64,000 bases of DNA from an uncultured Alistipes sp. (GCA_900542505.1 UQNV01000003.1:1-64000), one strand, 5' to 3'; counted from the stretch's first letter, positions 50,515 through 58,787 are shown. The notes: a model not told the origin generated them from the letters alone. Numbers and translations: made by a program.

Positions 50515-51398
50515 CGGTTGTGTTCGGTTTCGATGAGTTTCAACAGATAGCGCCCGTACTGGTTGCGGGCCAGCGGCTGCGCCAGCGCGCGCAGCTGCTC
50601 GTCGCCAATCCACCCCTTGCGCCAGGCAATCTCCTCGAGACAGGCGATTTTCAATCCCTGGCGTTTCTCGATGACCTCGACGAAAATCGAGGCCTCGGCC
50701 AGCGAGTCGTGCGTTCCCGTGTCGAGCCAGGCGAAGCCGTTCTGGAGCGTCTGCACCTTCAGCTCGCCCGCCTGGAGGAACGTTTGGTTGATGGCCGTGA
50801 TTTCCAGCTCGCCGCGCTCCGAGGGGCGAATCCCCTCGGCGATGCGGACCACCTTGTTGGGATAGAAGTAGAGTCCCACCACCGCATAGTTCGATTTCGG
50901 CCGGGCGGGTTTCTCCTCGATGGAGAGGCAGTTGCCCTCGCGGTCGAACTCCGCCACGCCGTAGCGTTCGGGGTCGTCCACACGGTAGCCGAAGACCGTG
51001 GCCTTGCGCTCCTCCCGGACCGTGCGGACCGCCTCCTCGAGCAGCCGGACGAAGTCGGCGCCGTGGAAGATGTTGTCGCCCAGAACGAGGCAGACGTCGT
51101 CGTCGCCGATGAAGTCGCGCCCGATGAGGAAGGCCTGCGCCAGCCCGTCGGGCGATGGCTGCACGGTGTATTCGAACCGGACGCCGAGGTCGCTGCCGTC
51201 GCCCAGCAGGCGGCGGAACGAGGGCAGGTCGTCGGGGGTCGAGATGACGAGAATTTCGCGGATGCCTGCCTGCATCAGCACCGAGATGGGGTAGTAGACC
51301 ATCGGTTTGTCGTAGATGGGCAGCAACTGCTTGCTCACCCCTTTGGTGATGGGGTAGAGCCTTGTGCCGGAGCCTCCGGCCAGGACGATTCCTTTCAT
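50511..51398 (-). CDS. rfbA: glucose-1-phosphate thymidylyltransferase RmlA/RfbA
   Basis: 295-residue nucleotidyltransferase, the first and regulated step of dTDP-rhamnose synthesis, inhibited by dTDP-L-rhamnose in known homologues. The N-terminal [30 protein letters not shown] is diagnostic. [37 protein letters not shown] and the terminal [17 protein letters not shown] also fit. It is the first gene of the operon. The promoter TTG-N19-TATCTTTG lies about 55 nt upstream of the ATG. Confidence 0.98.
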   Translation of the reverse strand: MKGIVLAGGSGTRLYPITKGVSKQLLPIYDKPMVYYPISVLMQAGIREILVISTPDDLPSFRRLLGDGSDLGVRFEYTVQPSPDGLAQAFLIGRDFIGDDDVCLVLGDNIFHGADFVRLLEEAVRTVREERKATVFGYRVDDPERYGVAEFDREGNCLSIEEKPARPKSNYAVVGLYFYPNKVVRIAEGIRPSERGELEITAINQTFLQAGELKVQTLQNGFAWLDTGTHDSLAEASIFVEVIEKRQGLKIACLEEIAWRKGWIGDEQLRALAQPLARNQYGRYLLKLIETEHNR

Positions 51399-51447
51399 CG
51401 GTAACGTTTTTCGGCGTCCTGCCGTGCAGAGCGCCTGTTCGTGAAGC

Positions 51448-51477
51448 CAAAGATACGCAAAATTGGCGAAATTTCAA
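51448..51477 (-). promoter_or_regulatory. promoter of rfbACDB operon
   Basis: On the minus strand, TTG (51477-51475) lies 19 nt from TATCTTTG (51455-51448). The start is predicted near 51442. Confidence 0.65.
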
Positions 51478-51534
51478 CACCCCATCTTCCGCTTCGCACG
51501 CCCGGGTCTCGGGTAGGTGCGGCGCTCCTCGGTG

Positions 51535-51665
51535 AATCCGCCCGCAGTTTGCAGTCCGCTGCCTGCCATCCGCAGTTTGCAGTCCGCCTCCCGCCTCCCG
51601 CCTCCCGCCGCTCGTCGTCCGTCACCTGCCGTCCGTCGCTTGTCGCCTGCCTCCTGCGACCCGCC
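51535..51665. repeat. degenerate tandem repeats
   Basis: The array is built on CCGCAGTTTGCAGTCCG, which occurs twice with a CTGCCTGCCATC spacer, and then on CCGCCTCCCGCCTCCCGCCTCCCG. It decays into CGTCCGTCACCTGCCGTCCGTCGC. Several words (CTGCCATCCGC, GTTTGC) recur in the array at 21541, which suggests a shared origin of these intergenic arrays. Confidence 0.65.
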
Positions 51666-51777
51666 TGAGCGCCCGACGGCTCCGGCGCGCATGCCGGACG
51701 GGGAGCGCACCTCCGGAATAGGTAACCCGGGTATGGAAAACCGGAATCGGGTTAGGTGGAAACGGCTGTCGGGGGCT

Positions 51778-51785
51778 TATCTTTG
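51778..51785 (+). promoter_or_regulatory. -7 element of acetyltransferase gene
   Basis: TATCTTTG is 25 nt ahead of the ATG at 51811. An in-frame GTG at 51790, only 4 nt past the box, would make a leaderless alternative. Confidence 0.5.
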
Positions 51786-51810
51786 TCCTGTGAAAAAATC
51801 GATTCCGACA

Positions 51811-52389
51811 ATGATGACGAATAACGAAGAGATTCGAATCGACTGTGCGCATCAGAGCGCTGAAGAGTTGGCGCTGGCGCGCGAACAGGCTCAACAGCTC
51901 TTTCGGTTCAACCAGACGATGCCGATGACCGAAGAGTATGACAGGCTCATGCACCGCCTTTTTCCCCGCATGGGCGAAGGGAGCGTCGTACGTACGCCTC
52001 TTACGGTGGTGCGGCCCCATAATGTGACGATTGGCCGTGGGGTTATCGTTATGAACGGTGCGCTGATGATGGCGGCCGGCGGCATCACCATCGACGACGA
52101 GGCGCAGATTGCAGCCAACGTGCAGCTGGTATCGAACAACCACGACCTGGTCGACCGGATGGTTATTACCTGCCGGCCCGTCCACATTTGCCGTCGTGCC
52201 TGGATTGGTGCCGGTGCAACGATTCTGCCCGGGGTGACCGTCGGTGAGAACAGCGTAGTGGGTGCCGGAAGCGTTGTGACGCACGACGTCGAACCCGATA
52301 CGATTGTAGCGGGCAACCCCGCACGGCTTATCCGCCGTCTGACCGACGGGGAGATTGCCGGTGCGGCAGCTCTTTCGGGGCGCCTTTGA
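51811..52389 (+). CDS. sugar O-acetyltransferase (hexapeptide, Maa/LacA-like)
   Basis: 192-residue trimeric left-handed beta-helix acetyltransferase. The N-terminal helical cap (LALAREQAQQLFRFNQTMPMTEEYDRLMHRLF) is typical of maltose/galactoside acetyltransferases. The hexapeptide repeats run from about 62 to 165 (VTIGRGVIVMNGALMMAAGGITIDDEAQIAANVQLVSNNHDL, then WIGAGATILPGVTVGENSVVGAGSVVTHDV). The catalytic His is in NNHDL. It ends VAGNPARLIRRL. The start is ambiguous among GTG 51790 and ATG 51811 or 51814. The acceptor sugar is unknown. It is divergent from the rfb genes. Confidence 0.9.
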   Translation: MMTNNEEIRIDCAHQSAEELALAREQAQQLFRFNQTMPMTEEYDRLMHRLFPRMGEGSVVRTPLTVVRPHNVTIGRGVIVMNGALMMAAGGITIDDEAQIAANVQLVSNNHDLVDRMVITCRPVHICRRAWIGAGATILPGVTVGENSVVGAGSVVTHDVEPDTIVAGNPARLIRRLTDGEIAGAAALSGRL

Positions 52390-52433
52390 GCCGACCGGCC
52401 TTTACAGCAGTCCAACCGATAAATCAGCATATC

Positions 52434-53009
52434 ATGAAAACCAAAGCATTTTCCACGCTTGCCCTGCTCCTCTTCGCTGGGGCGCAGGCTTCGGGGCAGA
52501 GTGCCCTGACACGGACTGACTCTTCGCCGCGTACGCTGGTCGTCTACTTCTCGGCTACGGGTACGACGGCCTCCGCTGCCCGGAAAATCGCGGCCGCCAC
52601 GGACGGCACGCTCTGCGAGATTGTGCCCGAGAAGCCCTACACGTCGGCCGACCTGAACTGGCGCAACGAGCGTTCGCGCAGCTCGGTCGAGATGAACGAC
52701 GCAAAGGCGCGTCCCGCCATCCGCCCTGCCGGGGTGCGCATGGAGGAGTACGACGTCGTCTTTCTGGGCTATCCCGTCTGGTGGAACCTCGCACCGCGTA
52801 TCGTGAACAGCTTCATCGAGCAGCATGACCTGAGCGGCAAACGGATTATCCCCTTCGCTACGTCGGGGAGCAGCAGTATTGCGGGGAGCATCGCAGCCCT
52901 GCGTCGCAGCTATCCCGCTCTGGAGTGGTCGGCCGGGCGTCTGCTCAACGGTATGGACGAGGCGGCCGTTGCCGAATGGGCTCGCAGTGCCGCGGCCGGA
53001 CGCAACTGA
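52434..53009 (+). CDS. flavodoxin-like protein with signal peptide
   Basis: 191-residue flavodoxin-fold protein. Residues about 1-22 (FSTLALLLFAGAQASGQ) look like an export signal. The flavodoxin part follows, with the FMN phosphate loop FSATGTTASAARKIA, then MEEYDVVFLGYPVWWNLAPRIVNSFIEQHDLSGKRIIPFATSGSSS. Proteins of this group occur in Bacteroidetes as exported flavodoxins or flavodoxin-family oxidoreductases. Its redox partner is unknown. It lies 44 nt after the acetyltransferase gene and may be co-transcribed with it. Confidence 0.85.
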   Translation: MKTKAFSTLALLLFAGAQASGQSALTRTDSSPRTLVVYFSATGTTASAARKIAAATDGTLCEIVPEKPYTSADLNWRNERSRSSVEMNDAKARPAIRPAGVRMEEYDVVFLGYPVWWNLAPRIVNSFIEQHDLSGKRIIPFATSGSSSIAGSIAALRRSYPALEWSAGRLLNGMDEAAVAEWARSAAAGRN

Positions 53010-53093
53010 CCCTCAGCCGCGCCGTGTTGTCTCGCTGACACGCGGCATGCAGCCATGTGGCGGGGCGTGGCCGGAGGCCCACTCCCTCCGCCT

Positions 53094-54356
53094 TTACTTC
53101 GTCGCCTTGGCCACAAGCAGCTCCTTCCAGTCGGTCGTATAGCGGGGCGATAGGTGCTCGCGGTTCATGCGGAAGGGTTCCGTCCCCTGTGCCGCGACGA
53201 CGAGCGTACCCTTGCCGCAGGCCTTGTTGACCGAGTCGAGCACCTGCATCAGCCGCGCGTGTTTTTCGTGCGTCTCCGGCGTGAAGAGCGAACCCTGAAG
53301 TTCGGAGGCCGGCGTGATTTGCGCAAGCAGCACGCCGGCTTTCTTGTATCCGAATCCGGGGCGGAAGGCCTGTCGCAGGGCAATGCGGGCTTGCCGCACA
53401 ATCTCCAACGTGCTGTCCGTAGGCTCGGGTAACAGTTGCAGGCTTGTCTCATAGCGTTGGGGCTGTTCTTCGCGGTGGCGGTTGGTGACGAGGTAGCACT
53501 GCACCTCGCGGCAGACCGACCGCTCGGCGCGCAGCTTCTCGGCGCACATCGAGGCGAACTCGGCCACGATGCGCTCCAGCTCTCCGAGTTCGGTGACCTC
53601 TTTGGGAAACGAGCGCGAGACGGTGATTTGCTGCTTGCGCTGGGGCATCTGCTCGAAAGAGATGCACTCCACCCCCTGCAGCTCGCTCCAGGTGCGCAAC
53701 CCCGCAATGCCCATGCGTGCGCGGACCCACTCCCGCGGCAGGTCGACGAACTGCCGGGCCGTGGCGAGTCCCATGCGGTCGAACATCCGCCCGTAGCGAC
53801 GGCCGATGCCCCAGACATCCCGCAGCGGGAATCGTTGCAGCACCTTGTCGATGTCCTCCGTGCGGTGCATGTAGCAGCACCCTTCGAGCCGGGGGTAGTG
53901 TTTTGCCAGCTTCGAGGCGATTTTGGCCAGTGTCTTGGTCGGTGCGATGCCGATGCTGACCGGGATGCCCGTGTTGCGGCGGATGGTGCGTCCGATGTCG
54001 CGTCCCAGCGCGTCGAGCGGCTCGGCCATGCCCTGCAGGTCGAAAAAGGCCTCGTCGATGGAGTAGACCTCGATGCCCGGGACCAGCGAGCGGAGCGTCG
54101 CCATCACCCGCCGCGACATGTCGCCGTAGAGGGCGAAGTTGGCCGAGAAGACCGCGACCTTTCCCCGTTCGATGAGCTGCCGGACCTGGTAGAAGGGCTG
54201 TCCCATGCCGATGCCGAGCCGCTTGGCCTCGTTCGAGCGGGCGATGATGCAGCCGTCGTTGTTCGAAAGCACCACGACGGGGCGTCCCACCAGGTCGGGT
54301 CGGAAGACCCGTTCGCACGATGCGTAGAAGTTGTTGCAGTCGCAGAGTCCGTACAT
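53094..54356 (-). CDS. umuC: Y-family DNA polymerase UmuC
   Basis: 420-residue translesion polymerase subunit of the Pol V type. The catalytic palm motifs are DCNNFYASCERVF (metal Asp near the N-terminus) and VYSIDEAFFDL (Asp-Glu), with SNNDGCIIARSNEAKRLGIGMGQPF between them. HhH-like RLEGCCYMHRTEDIDKVLQRFPLRDVWGIGRR and a little-finger domain (about 240-350) follow. The ATG at 54356 is in the conserved position (MYGLCDCNNF). It follows umuD by 8 nt, the classical umuDC order. In known systems it acts with UmuD' and RecA after DNA damage. Confidence 0.97.
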   Translation of the reverse strand: MYGLCDCNNFYASCERVFRPDLVGRPVVVLSNNDGCIIARSNEAKRLGIGMGQPFYQVRQLIERGKVAVFSANFALYGDMSRRVMATLRSLVPGIEVYSIDEAFFDLQGMAEPLDALGRDIGRTIRRNTGIPVSIGIAPTKTLAKIASKLAKHYPRLEGCCYMHRTEDIDKVLQRFPLRDVWGIGRRYGRMFDRMGLATARQFVDLPREWVRARMGIAGLRTWSELQGVECISFEQMPQRKQQITVSRSFPKEVTELGELERIVAEFASMCAEKLRAERSVCREVQCYLVTNRHREEQPQRYETSLQLLPEPTDSTLEIVRQARIALRQAFRPGFGYKKAGVLLAQITPASELQGSLFTPETHEKHARLMQVLDSVNKACGKGTLVVAAQGTEPFRMNREHLSPRYTTDWKELLVAKATK

Positions 54357-54364
54357 TGCAGCGG

Positions 54365-54811
54365 TTATTTGAAGCTCTTGATGACGTGACGGACGACGCC
54401 CCAGATGAGGAACTCGTTGCCGGCGTCGACGCGGATGGGGCGATAGCGCGGATTCGACGGCATGAGCCATGCGCACCCCTTTTCGAGCCGCACGCGCTTG
54501 ACGGTAAATTCGCCGTCGACATAGCAGACGGCGATGCAGCCGTCGTAGGCGCCGACCGAGCGGTCGACCACCAGCAGGTCGCCGTCGCCGATTCCGTCGC
54601 CGGCCATGCTGTCGCCCGCGACGCGCACGAAGAAGGTCGACGCGGGGTTGTGGACCAGCTCGCGGTTCAGGTCGAGCGGCGAGTCGAGAAAGTCGTCGGC
54701 CGGCGAGGGAAAGCCGGCCTTCACCTCGCCGCCCGCCACGGGAAGCTCCTGCCGCGTTGAGAGGTCGGGGGTGTGGAAGGTCAGGGTATTGTTCGTCTTT
54801 TCGTTCATCAT
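54365..54811 (-). CDS. umuD: UmuD-like S24 peptidase
   Basis: 148-residue self-cleaving protein of the LexA/UmuD S24 family. The cleavage site resembles A-G in VKAGFPSPADDF (residues about 31-42). The catalytic Ser is in AGDSMAGDGIGDGDLLVVD and the Lys in EFTVKRVRL. There is no N-terminal HTH, so it is UmuD rather than LexA. It precedes umuC by 8 nt. The ~75 nt before its ATG carry a long imperfect dyad (54832-54878) that may be a regulatory site or the terminator of the upstream gene. Confidence 0.95.
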   Translation of the reverse strand: MMNEKTNNTLTFHTPDLSTRQELPVAGGEVKAGFPSPADDFLDSPLDLNRELVHNPASTFFVRVAGDSMAGDGIGDGDLLVVDRSVGAYDGCIAVCYVDGEFTVKRVRLEKGCAWLMPSNPRYRPIRVDAGNEFLIWGVVRHVIKSFK

Positions 54812-54831
54812 TGTCCGGTTGCTTGTCTTTC

Positions 54832-54878
54832 CGTCAAGCGCCGTGCCGCAAAGCTCCGGCGCGGCGCTCCTTTTGACG
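54832..54878. other. 47-bp imperfect dyad ahead of umuD
   Basis: CGTCAAGCGCCG at the left end pairs with CGGCGCTCCTTTTGACG at the right: the outer CGTCAA/TTGACG and inner AGCGCCG/CGGCGCT arms are both perfect, with a slipped bulge. It lies between the OMP stop and umuD. It may be a terminator stem without a good T-run, or an operator. SOS boxes of Bacteroidales are poorly defined, so no repressor is named. Confidence 0.5.
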
Positions 54879-54886
54879 AGTCGTGT

Positions 54887-57187
54887 CTATTTGATGCGGA
54901 ACAGTCCGCTGTCGTTGTCGTAGTTTTCGACGCGCTGCCGTACGGCTGCTTTTTTGCGACCTGTCCCGAAACTCCACGAAAGGCTCAGTGCCAGGGCGTG
55001 GTCTTTTGCGCGGAGGTGGTAATCCGTATTGTGGCGTACGATGCTTGCGGGGATGGTGCGGTTCGAATATCGGTCCCGCATGAAGGGAAAGAAGCATTGA
55101 AGCGCGAGGCGCAATGCCCTGCGGGTGTATCCCAGACTGATGTACGACGCCTTTTCGATGCCGCTTTCGTAGAGCCCCGAAAGGTATGTGCCGCCCAATT
55201 TCTGGTACAGGTCGAGCGAGAAGCTCCGGTAGCTGGCCGAGAGGTAGAGCGTGACGGGGAATGTCCAGCGGCGGCAGGTCGCCGAAGTGGCCGACGGCTG
55301 GAAAAGCTGCTGTGCGGCCTCTGCGCTGCACCCGATGCGGAGAAACTCCCAGGGGGTGTAGTCCAGATTGAGTTCGCAGCCGCGGCGGATGTCCCGTTTG
55401 GCGTTGTCGGTCTGGAGCAGGATGCAGCCGTCGCCCGCACGGTAGGAATCGAACAGGCTGTTGCGTGTCTGTTCATGGAAAAGAGTCGCCTGGAGCGAGA
55501 ATTTCCGAAGCTGAAGGTCGTAACTCAGTCGCCAGGACTGGCGGTGCGCATTCTTCAGTGCGGCGTTTCCCGTCTGGTAGAAATCGCTCATGAGCAGAAT
55601 CCGCGCCTCGGACATCTGCTGCATCTCCGGCATCAGGGTCTCGGAATCGTATGCAATGCGCAGCGTGTTGGCCCGGTCGATGGCGTAGCCGAGCATCACG
55701 ACCGGCGTGAAGGTGAGGTTGCGGAACCCGTCAGCTCCGGAACGGATGTCGCCGGTGGCGCCCAGACTGGCGCGGAAGAGCCACGAGTGGAGCTTCCCGC
55801 TGATTTCCGCATAGAGGTAGTGCTTTTGTGTGGTGATGTGTTCGGTCTGCAGCCTCTCGGAGACCGAATTGCGCAACTCGTTCGACAGGAAGTTGCAGTG
55901 GCTGCGATAGCCGACTGTGAGTTGGGCGCGGGAGAAGCTGTGGAGGTAGGCTGCTTCGCCAATCAGCGTCTTTTTCCGGTTGTCGAGCAGCATCAGGTCG
56001 TCGAATCCCGTGGTGCCGCTCTCCGTCGAACGGGTTCGCTGGCTGTTGTCGAAGTAACTGCCCACGAGATTTAGCACCAGAGTGTTGCCTGGCGAAAAGT
56101 ATTTGGAGAAGTAGAGGTCCAGTGTCGGCACGATGCTTTCGGTACGGTCGGTCAGACGCCCCGTACGCTCCTCCTGCAGCGTGTTCTGCGTGAAGAAGAT
56201 GTGTTTGTCGGCCTCCATCCATTCGTTGTCCGTCTGGGCGGATGCCTTGACCTGCAGGTCGTAGCGGTGCTCCTTGCTGCGCGTATAGGTCAACCCGAAA
56301 TTGTGCTGGTGGCCCCACTTCAGGCTCTCGCGCAGATAGTCGTAGAGGTAGTTCTCCTCGCCGATTCGGTAGGCGTAGCTGCCCGTTTCCCGATTCCTGA
56401 CGTCACGCTTCATGTTGATGTGGGCGCCGTAGTGGAACGAGAGGCGATTGTCGCCCCTGATGTAGGAAAGTGAGGCGGAGGCATTCGAGAACATTTGACC
56501 CAGTGTTCCGTAGAGGTTGCCGCTCCACCCCGTGTCGAGTGGTTTGGTGAGGATGTTGACCACCCGCTCGGCGTCGTTCATGTAGCGAATCGGCGGAACA
56601 TCGTAAAGCTCGACCTTGCGGATTTTGTCGGCCGGAATCAGCCTCAAATCCTCGTCCGAGGCCTTGATGCCGTTGATGAGCAGCAACAGCTTCTTTCCGC
56701 TGACCGTCGCCAGCGCATTGGTCGTCCTGTCGATGCGGAGATTGGGCAGCGAGGCCACCAGCTCGCGTCCGTCGGCTGCCCTTGCGATTTGAGCCTCGGA
56801 GAAGAGGTAGGAGCTTTTGTCGATGCCGCGTAAGCTCCGCTCGCCCTCGACAACCACCTCGCCGATGGACATCGAGTCGCGCTGCAGAACCAGGTTGCAG
56901 CTCCGGCTCTTTTCGGCCTGCAGCCGTGCGGAGGTGGTTTTGTATCCCACGAACGAAGCCTTCAGCAGATAGGCTCCGGGGGCGACTCTCTCGAATGCGT
57001 ATCGGCCCGAAAGGTCCGACGCCGTTCCCCGGACCATCTGCAGCGTGTCGCCGGCCTGGAACAGAACGACGTTGGCAAACGGGACGGCCTGCTGCCCGCC
57101 GTCGACAACCTTTCCTGCAATCGTTATGGTCTGCCCCAGGCAGATGCGGCAGCCGAACAGGGCAAACAGTATGGCGAGGGTTCTCAT
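54887..57187 (-). CDS. outer-membrane beta-barrel protein (TonB-receptor-like)
   Basis: 766-residue exported protein with a signal peptide (about 1-18, LAILFALFGCRICLG). A CarboxypepD_reg-like domain follows (about 20-105; ITIAGKVVDGGQQAVPFANVVLF), then a plug-like region (about 115-215; RAADGRELVASLPNLRIDRT, LLLLINGIKA, RKVELYDVPPIRYMN) and a large beta-barrel (about 220-766) of alternating strands. It fits the OMP_b-brl_3 / outer-membrane beta-barrel group, which resembles TonB receptors but usually lacks a SusD partner; none is next to it here. The promoter-like TACCTTTG (57220-57213) lies about 25 nt ahead. The ligand is unknown. Confidence 0.88.
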   Translation of the reverse strand: MRTLAILFALFGCRICLGQTITIAGKVVDGGQQAVPFANVVLFQAGDTLQMVRGTASDLSGRYAFERVAPGAYLLKASFVGYKTTSARLQAEKSRSCNLVLQRDSMSIGEVVVEGERSLRGIDKSSYLFSEAQIARAADGRELVASLPNLRIDRTTNALATVSGKKLLLLINGIKASDEDLRLIPADKIRKVELYDVPPIRYMNDAERVVNILTKPLDTGWSGNLYGTLGQMFSNASASLSYIRGDNRLSFHYGAHINMKRDVRNRETGSYAYRIGEENYLYDYLRESLKWGHQHNFGLTYTRSKEHRYDLQVKASAQTDNEWMEADKHIFFTQNTLQEERTGRLTDRTESIVPTLDLYFSKYFSPGNTLVLNLVGSYFDNSQRTRSTESGTTGFDDLMLLDNRKKTLIGEAAYLHSFSRAQLTVGYRSHCNFLSNELRNSVSERLQTEHITTQKHYLYAEISGKLHSWLFRASLGATGDIRSGADGFRNLTFTPVVMLGYAIDRANTLRIAYDSETLMPEMQQMSEARILLMSDFYQTGNAALKNAHRQSWRLSYDLQLRKFSLQATLFHEQTRNSLFDSYRAGDGCILLQTDNAKRDIRRGCELNLDYTPWEFLRIGCSAEAAQQLFQPSATSATCRRWTFPVTLYLSASYRSFSLDLYQKLGGTYLSGLYESGIEKASYISLGYTRRALRLALQCFFPFMRDRYSNRTIPASIVRHNTDYHLRAKDHALALSLSWSFGTGRKKAAVRQRVENYDNDSGLFRIK

Positions 57188-57212
57188 CGTTCCGGAGCTT
57201 GGGGCGGGATGG

Positions 57213-57220
57213 CAAAGGTA
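57213..57220 (-). promoter_or_regulatory. -7 element of outer-membrane barrel gene
   Basis: The minus strand reads TACCTTTG, about 25 nt ahead of the ATG at 57187. A -33 box is not clear. Confidence 0.5.
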
Positions 57221-57299
57221 ATGAAAAAAGCCGGCGGTATAACTGTCGGACGGCTCGGGAGAGAGCGGAGGGCTTGTCCCGTCCTGTCTCCCTCGGCGG

Positions 57300-57995
57300 T
57301 CAGCCGATGAGCTTCCGCAGGCGGTTTTCGGACGAGTCGGGAAAGAGTGTGCGGAAATGGTCCAGAAGACGGGCGAACGACTCTTCGGGCGAGCGCTCGG
57401 TCACAAATGAACCGTAGAGCGATTCGGGTGCCGTGTAACGGGCCACGCCCCAGCCGTAGGGGTTGCCGTGGCGGTCGATGTTGTATTCGAAGTCGGCGAT
57501 GACCAGCCTTGCCTCCATCTGCAGCCGCGTCAGAATCGGGTCGAGCGAGATTTTCTCATCCTCCGCAACCTCCGATTCGAGCTCCGTTGCCGCTCTCCGT
57601 CCGCGCCCCTTGGCAAAGCCCAGCATGCGGCGCAGCTCCTTGATGGTGGCCGACCCTTCGGCCAGAATCGTCTGCAGCACCACGTCGTCGAGCGCCGCTG
57701 TGTCGTCGTTCGGCGCAAGGTGGCGCGAGCGGCGGTAGTTGACCCAGTCGGGCAGCCATGCACGGCTGACGAATCCGGCCTTGCGGTTGAAGAACTTGCC
57801 GTAGGCGCAGTGTCCCTCGCGGATGATGGGGCCCTTCCATTCCCAGGCGCCCTCTTCGTCGGTAAACCAGTATTCGCGGGCTACCATCTCCTCGACCGAG
57901 AAGCCGGGGATGCCGCATCGGAAGAAGGGGAGGAAGCCGAGCTTCAGGCAGCGCTCCTCGACGTCGGTCGGACTTTCCAAAAGATGTCGTTCCAT
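57300..57995 (-). CDS. AlkZ-related / winged-helix-like hypothetical protein
   Basis: 231-residue soluble protein. It resembles proteins annotated as AlkZ-related in Bacteroides. AlkZ/YcaQ are DNA glycosylases that act on interstrand crosslinks. Supporting traits are a helical bundle with a winged-helix-like segment (LDDVVLQTILAEGSATIKELRRMLGF) and a C-terminal beta part that ends YGWGVARYTAPESLYG. The catalytic QxQ motif of AlkZ is not evident, so glycosylase activity should not be assumed. There is no signal peptide. A -7 box (58143-58136) lies about 140 nt upstream, giving a long leader. It sits between the barrel gene and tRNA-Asp. Confidence 0.55.
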   Translation of the reverse strand: MERHLLESPTDVEERCLKLGFLPFFRCGIPGFSVEEMVAREYWFTDEEGAWEWKGPIIREGHCAYGKFFNRKAGFVSRAWLPDWVNYRRSRHLAPNDDTAALDDVVLQTILAEGSATIKELRRMLGFAKGRGRRAATELESEVAEDEKISLDPILTRLQMEARLVIADFEYNIDRHGNPYGWGVARYTAPESLYGSFVTERSPEESFARLLDHFRTLFPDSSENRLRKLIG

Positions 57996-58393
57996 AATTC
58001 AGATTTCGGTCTGGTCCCGGGGTGTCGGCCCTTTGCCGCAATGTGCGGCCGAATCGGCAGACGGCAGGGGAGAGGGCAGGTCGTTTCCTGCCGTGAGACC
58101 GTGCCGTGCGGTCCGCATCCCGGCGACTCCGGTTACAAAGATACGATTTTTTGCGCAGCATCGTCCTGTGGCCGGTGAAAATCGGTCGGACGGCATCGGC
58201 GGTTCTGTCTTTTGCCTTATCCTCAGTGAGTTGTCTTGCTGCTTGCCTGTGGTGACCGAGGGGCGCGGTTGGAGGTCTGAAGCCTTTTTGCCGTATCGGT
58301 CCGGGGTTGTTTGGTGTAATTGTGAAAAAAAGTGGCGGAAAAATTTGCGGTTTTCAAAATTAGACGTATCTTTGCACTCGCAATACGAAAAAC
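57996..58393. other. intergenic region with two promoters
   Basis: The left half is the ~140-nt leader of the AlkZ-related gene (minus, from TATCTTTG at 58143-58136). The right half leads to the tRNA-Asp promoter. No gene is visible in between, and no riboswitch fold was recognised. Confidence 0.5.
58344..58374 (+). promoter_or_regulatory. promoter of tRNA-Asp
   Basis: TTTG (58344-58347) is 19 nt from TATCTTTG (58367-58374). The start is predicted near 58380, about 14 nt before the mature tRNA. The overlapping word GTATCTTTGC (58366-58375) exactly fits the GTANNTTTGC core described for CTnDOT attachment. Confidence 0.7.
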
Positions 58394-58467
58394 GGTGCGT
58401 TAGTTCAGCTGGTTAGAATACGTGCCTGTCACGCACGGGGTCAGGGGTTCGAGTCCCCTACGCACCG
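58394..58467 (+). tRNA. tRNA-Asp (GUC)
   Basis: 74-nt cloverleaf: acceptor GGTGCGT/ACGCACC, D-arm GTTC-AGCTGGTTA-GAAT, an anticodon arm with loop CTGTCAC (anticodon GTC), T-arm CAGGGG-TTCGAGT-CCCCT, and discriminator G as expected for Asp. No CCA is encoded. Confidence 0.95.
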
Positions 58468-58475
58468 CAGAACGA

Positions 58476-58514
58476 GAAAACGAGATGGTTACAGCAACCG
58501 TCTCGTTTTCTTTT
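58476..58514 (+). terminator. terminator of tRNA-Asp
   Basis: AAAACGAGATGGTT pairs with AACCGTCTCGTTTT around ACAGC, followed by CTTTTATTT, 9 nt after the tRNA. Confidence 0.85.
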
Positions 58515-58733
58515 ATTTATCCACTATCAAGCGGAAAATCAAAACGTTGCACGGGTTCCGAATGACTGCTTGCGTCGCTCGACGCCGGGTTCTGGTTCCA
58601 ATCCCGGAGACATTCCGGGACACCGAAACGTAACCTGCGCGTAACCACGCTCCGACGTGCGCGTAACCTTGCACATGCTTGTCCCTGTCATCCCTTCGTG
58701 GGCTTTTTCTGTTCCGACAGGGATATGAAAGCG

Positions 58734-58766
58734 AGAGGGTCGGACCGGTTTCCGGCCACGACCCTC
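58734..58766. terminator. terminator of RND operon
   Basis: GAGGGTCG and CGACCCTC close a stem with an inner CCGG/CCGG part. It lies about 20 nt past the TolC 3 stop. A T-rich tract (TCTTTTTATT) follows on the plus strand and TCGCTTTC on the minus strand. Confidence 0.65.
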
Positions 58767-58787
58767 AATCTCCTCTTTTTATTGCCG

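Larger units (their letters stand above)
51399..51810. other. intergenic region with rfb promoter and minisatellite
   Basis: It contains the rfb promoter on the minus strand, a repeat-rich stretch (51535-51665) and the -7 box of the acetyltransferase gene (51778-51785). No gene is visible; open frames there are low-complexity. Confidence 0.6.
58468..58787. other. gene-free stretch after tRNA-Asp
   Basis: After the tRNA terminator there is about 200 nt with no gene. It holds a direct repeat of GCGCGTAACC (twice, near 58636 and 58660) and a T-arm-like GTTCCAATCCCGG with the stem CCCGGAGACATTCCGGG. A bidirectional terminator at 58734-58766 follows. It could be the scar of a lost element at tRNA-Asp, but no second tRNA end is visible. 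Confidence 0.4.

Noticed and set aside
57996-58140. Riboswitch in the ~140-nt leader of the AlkZ-related gene
   Set aside because: No recognisable conserved riboswitch core was seen; a covariance search would be needed to reopen this.
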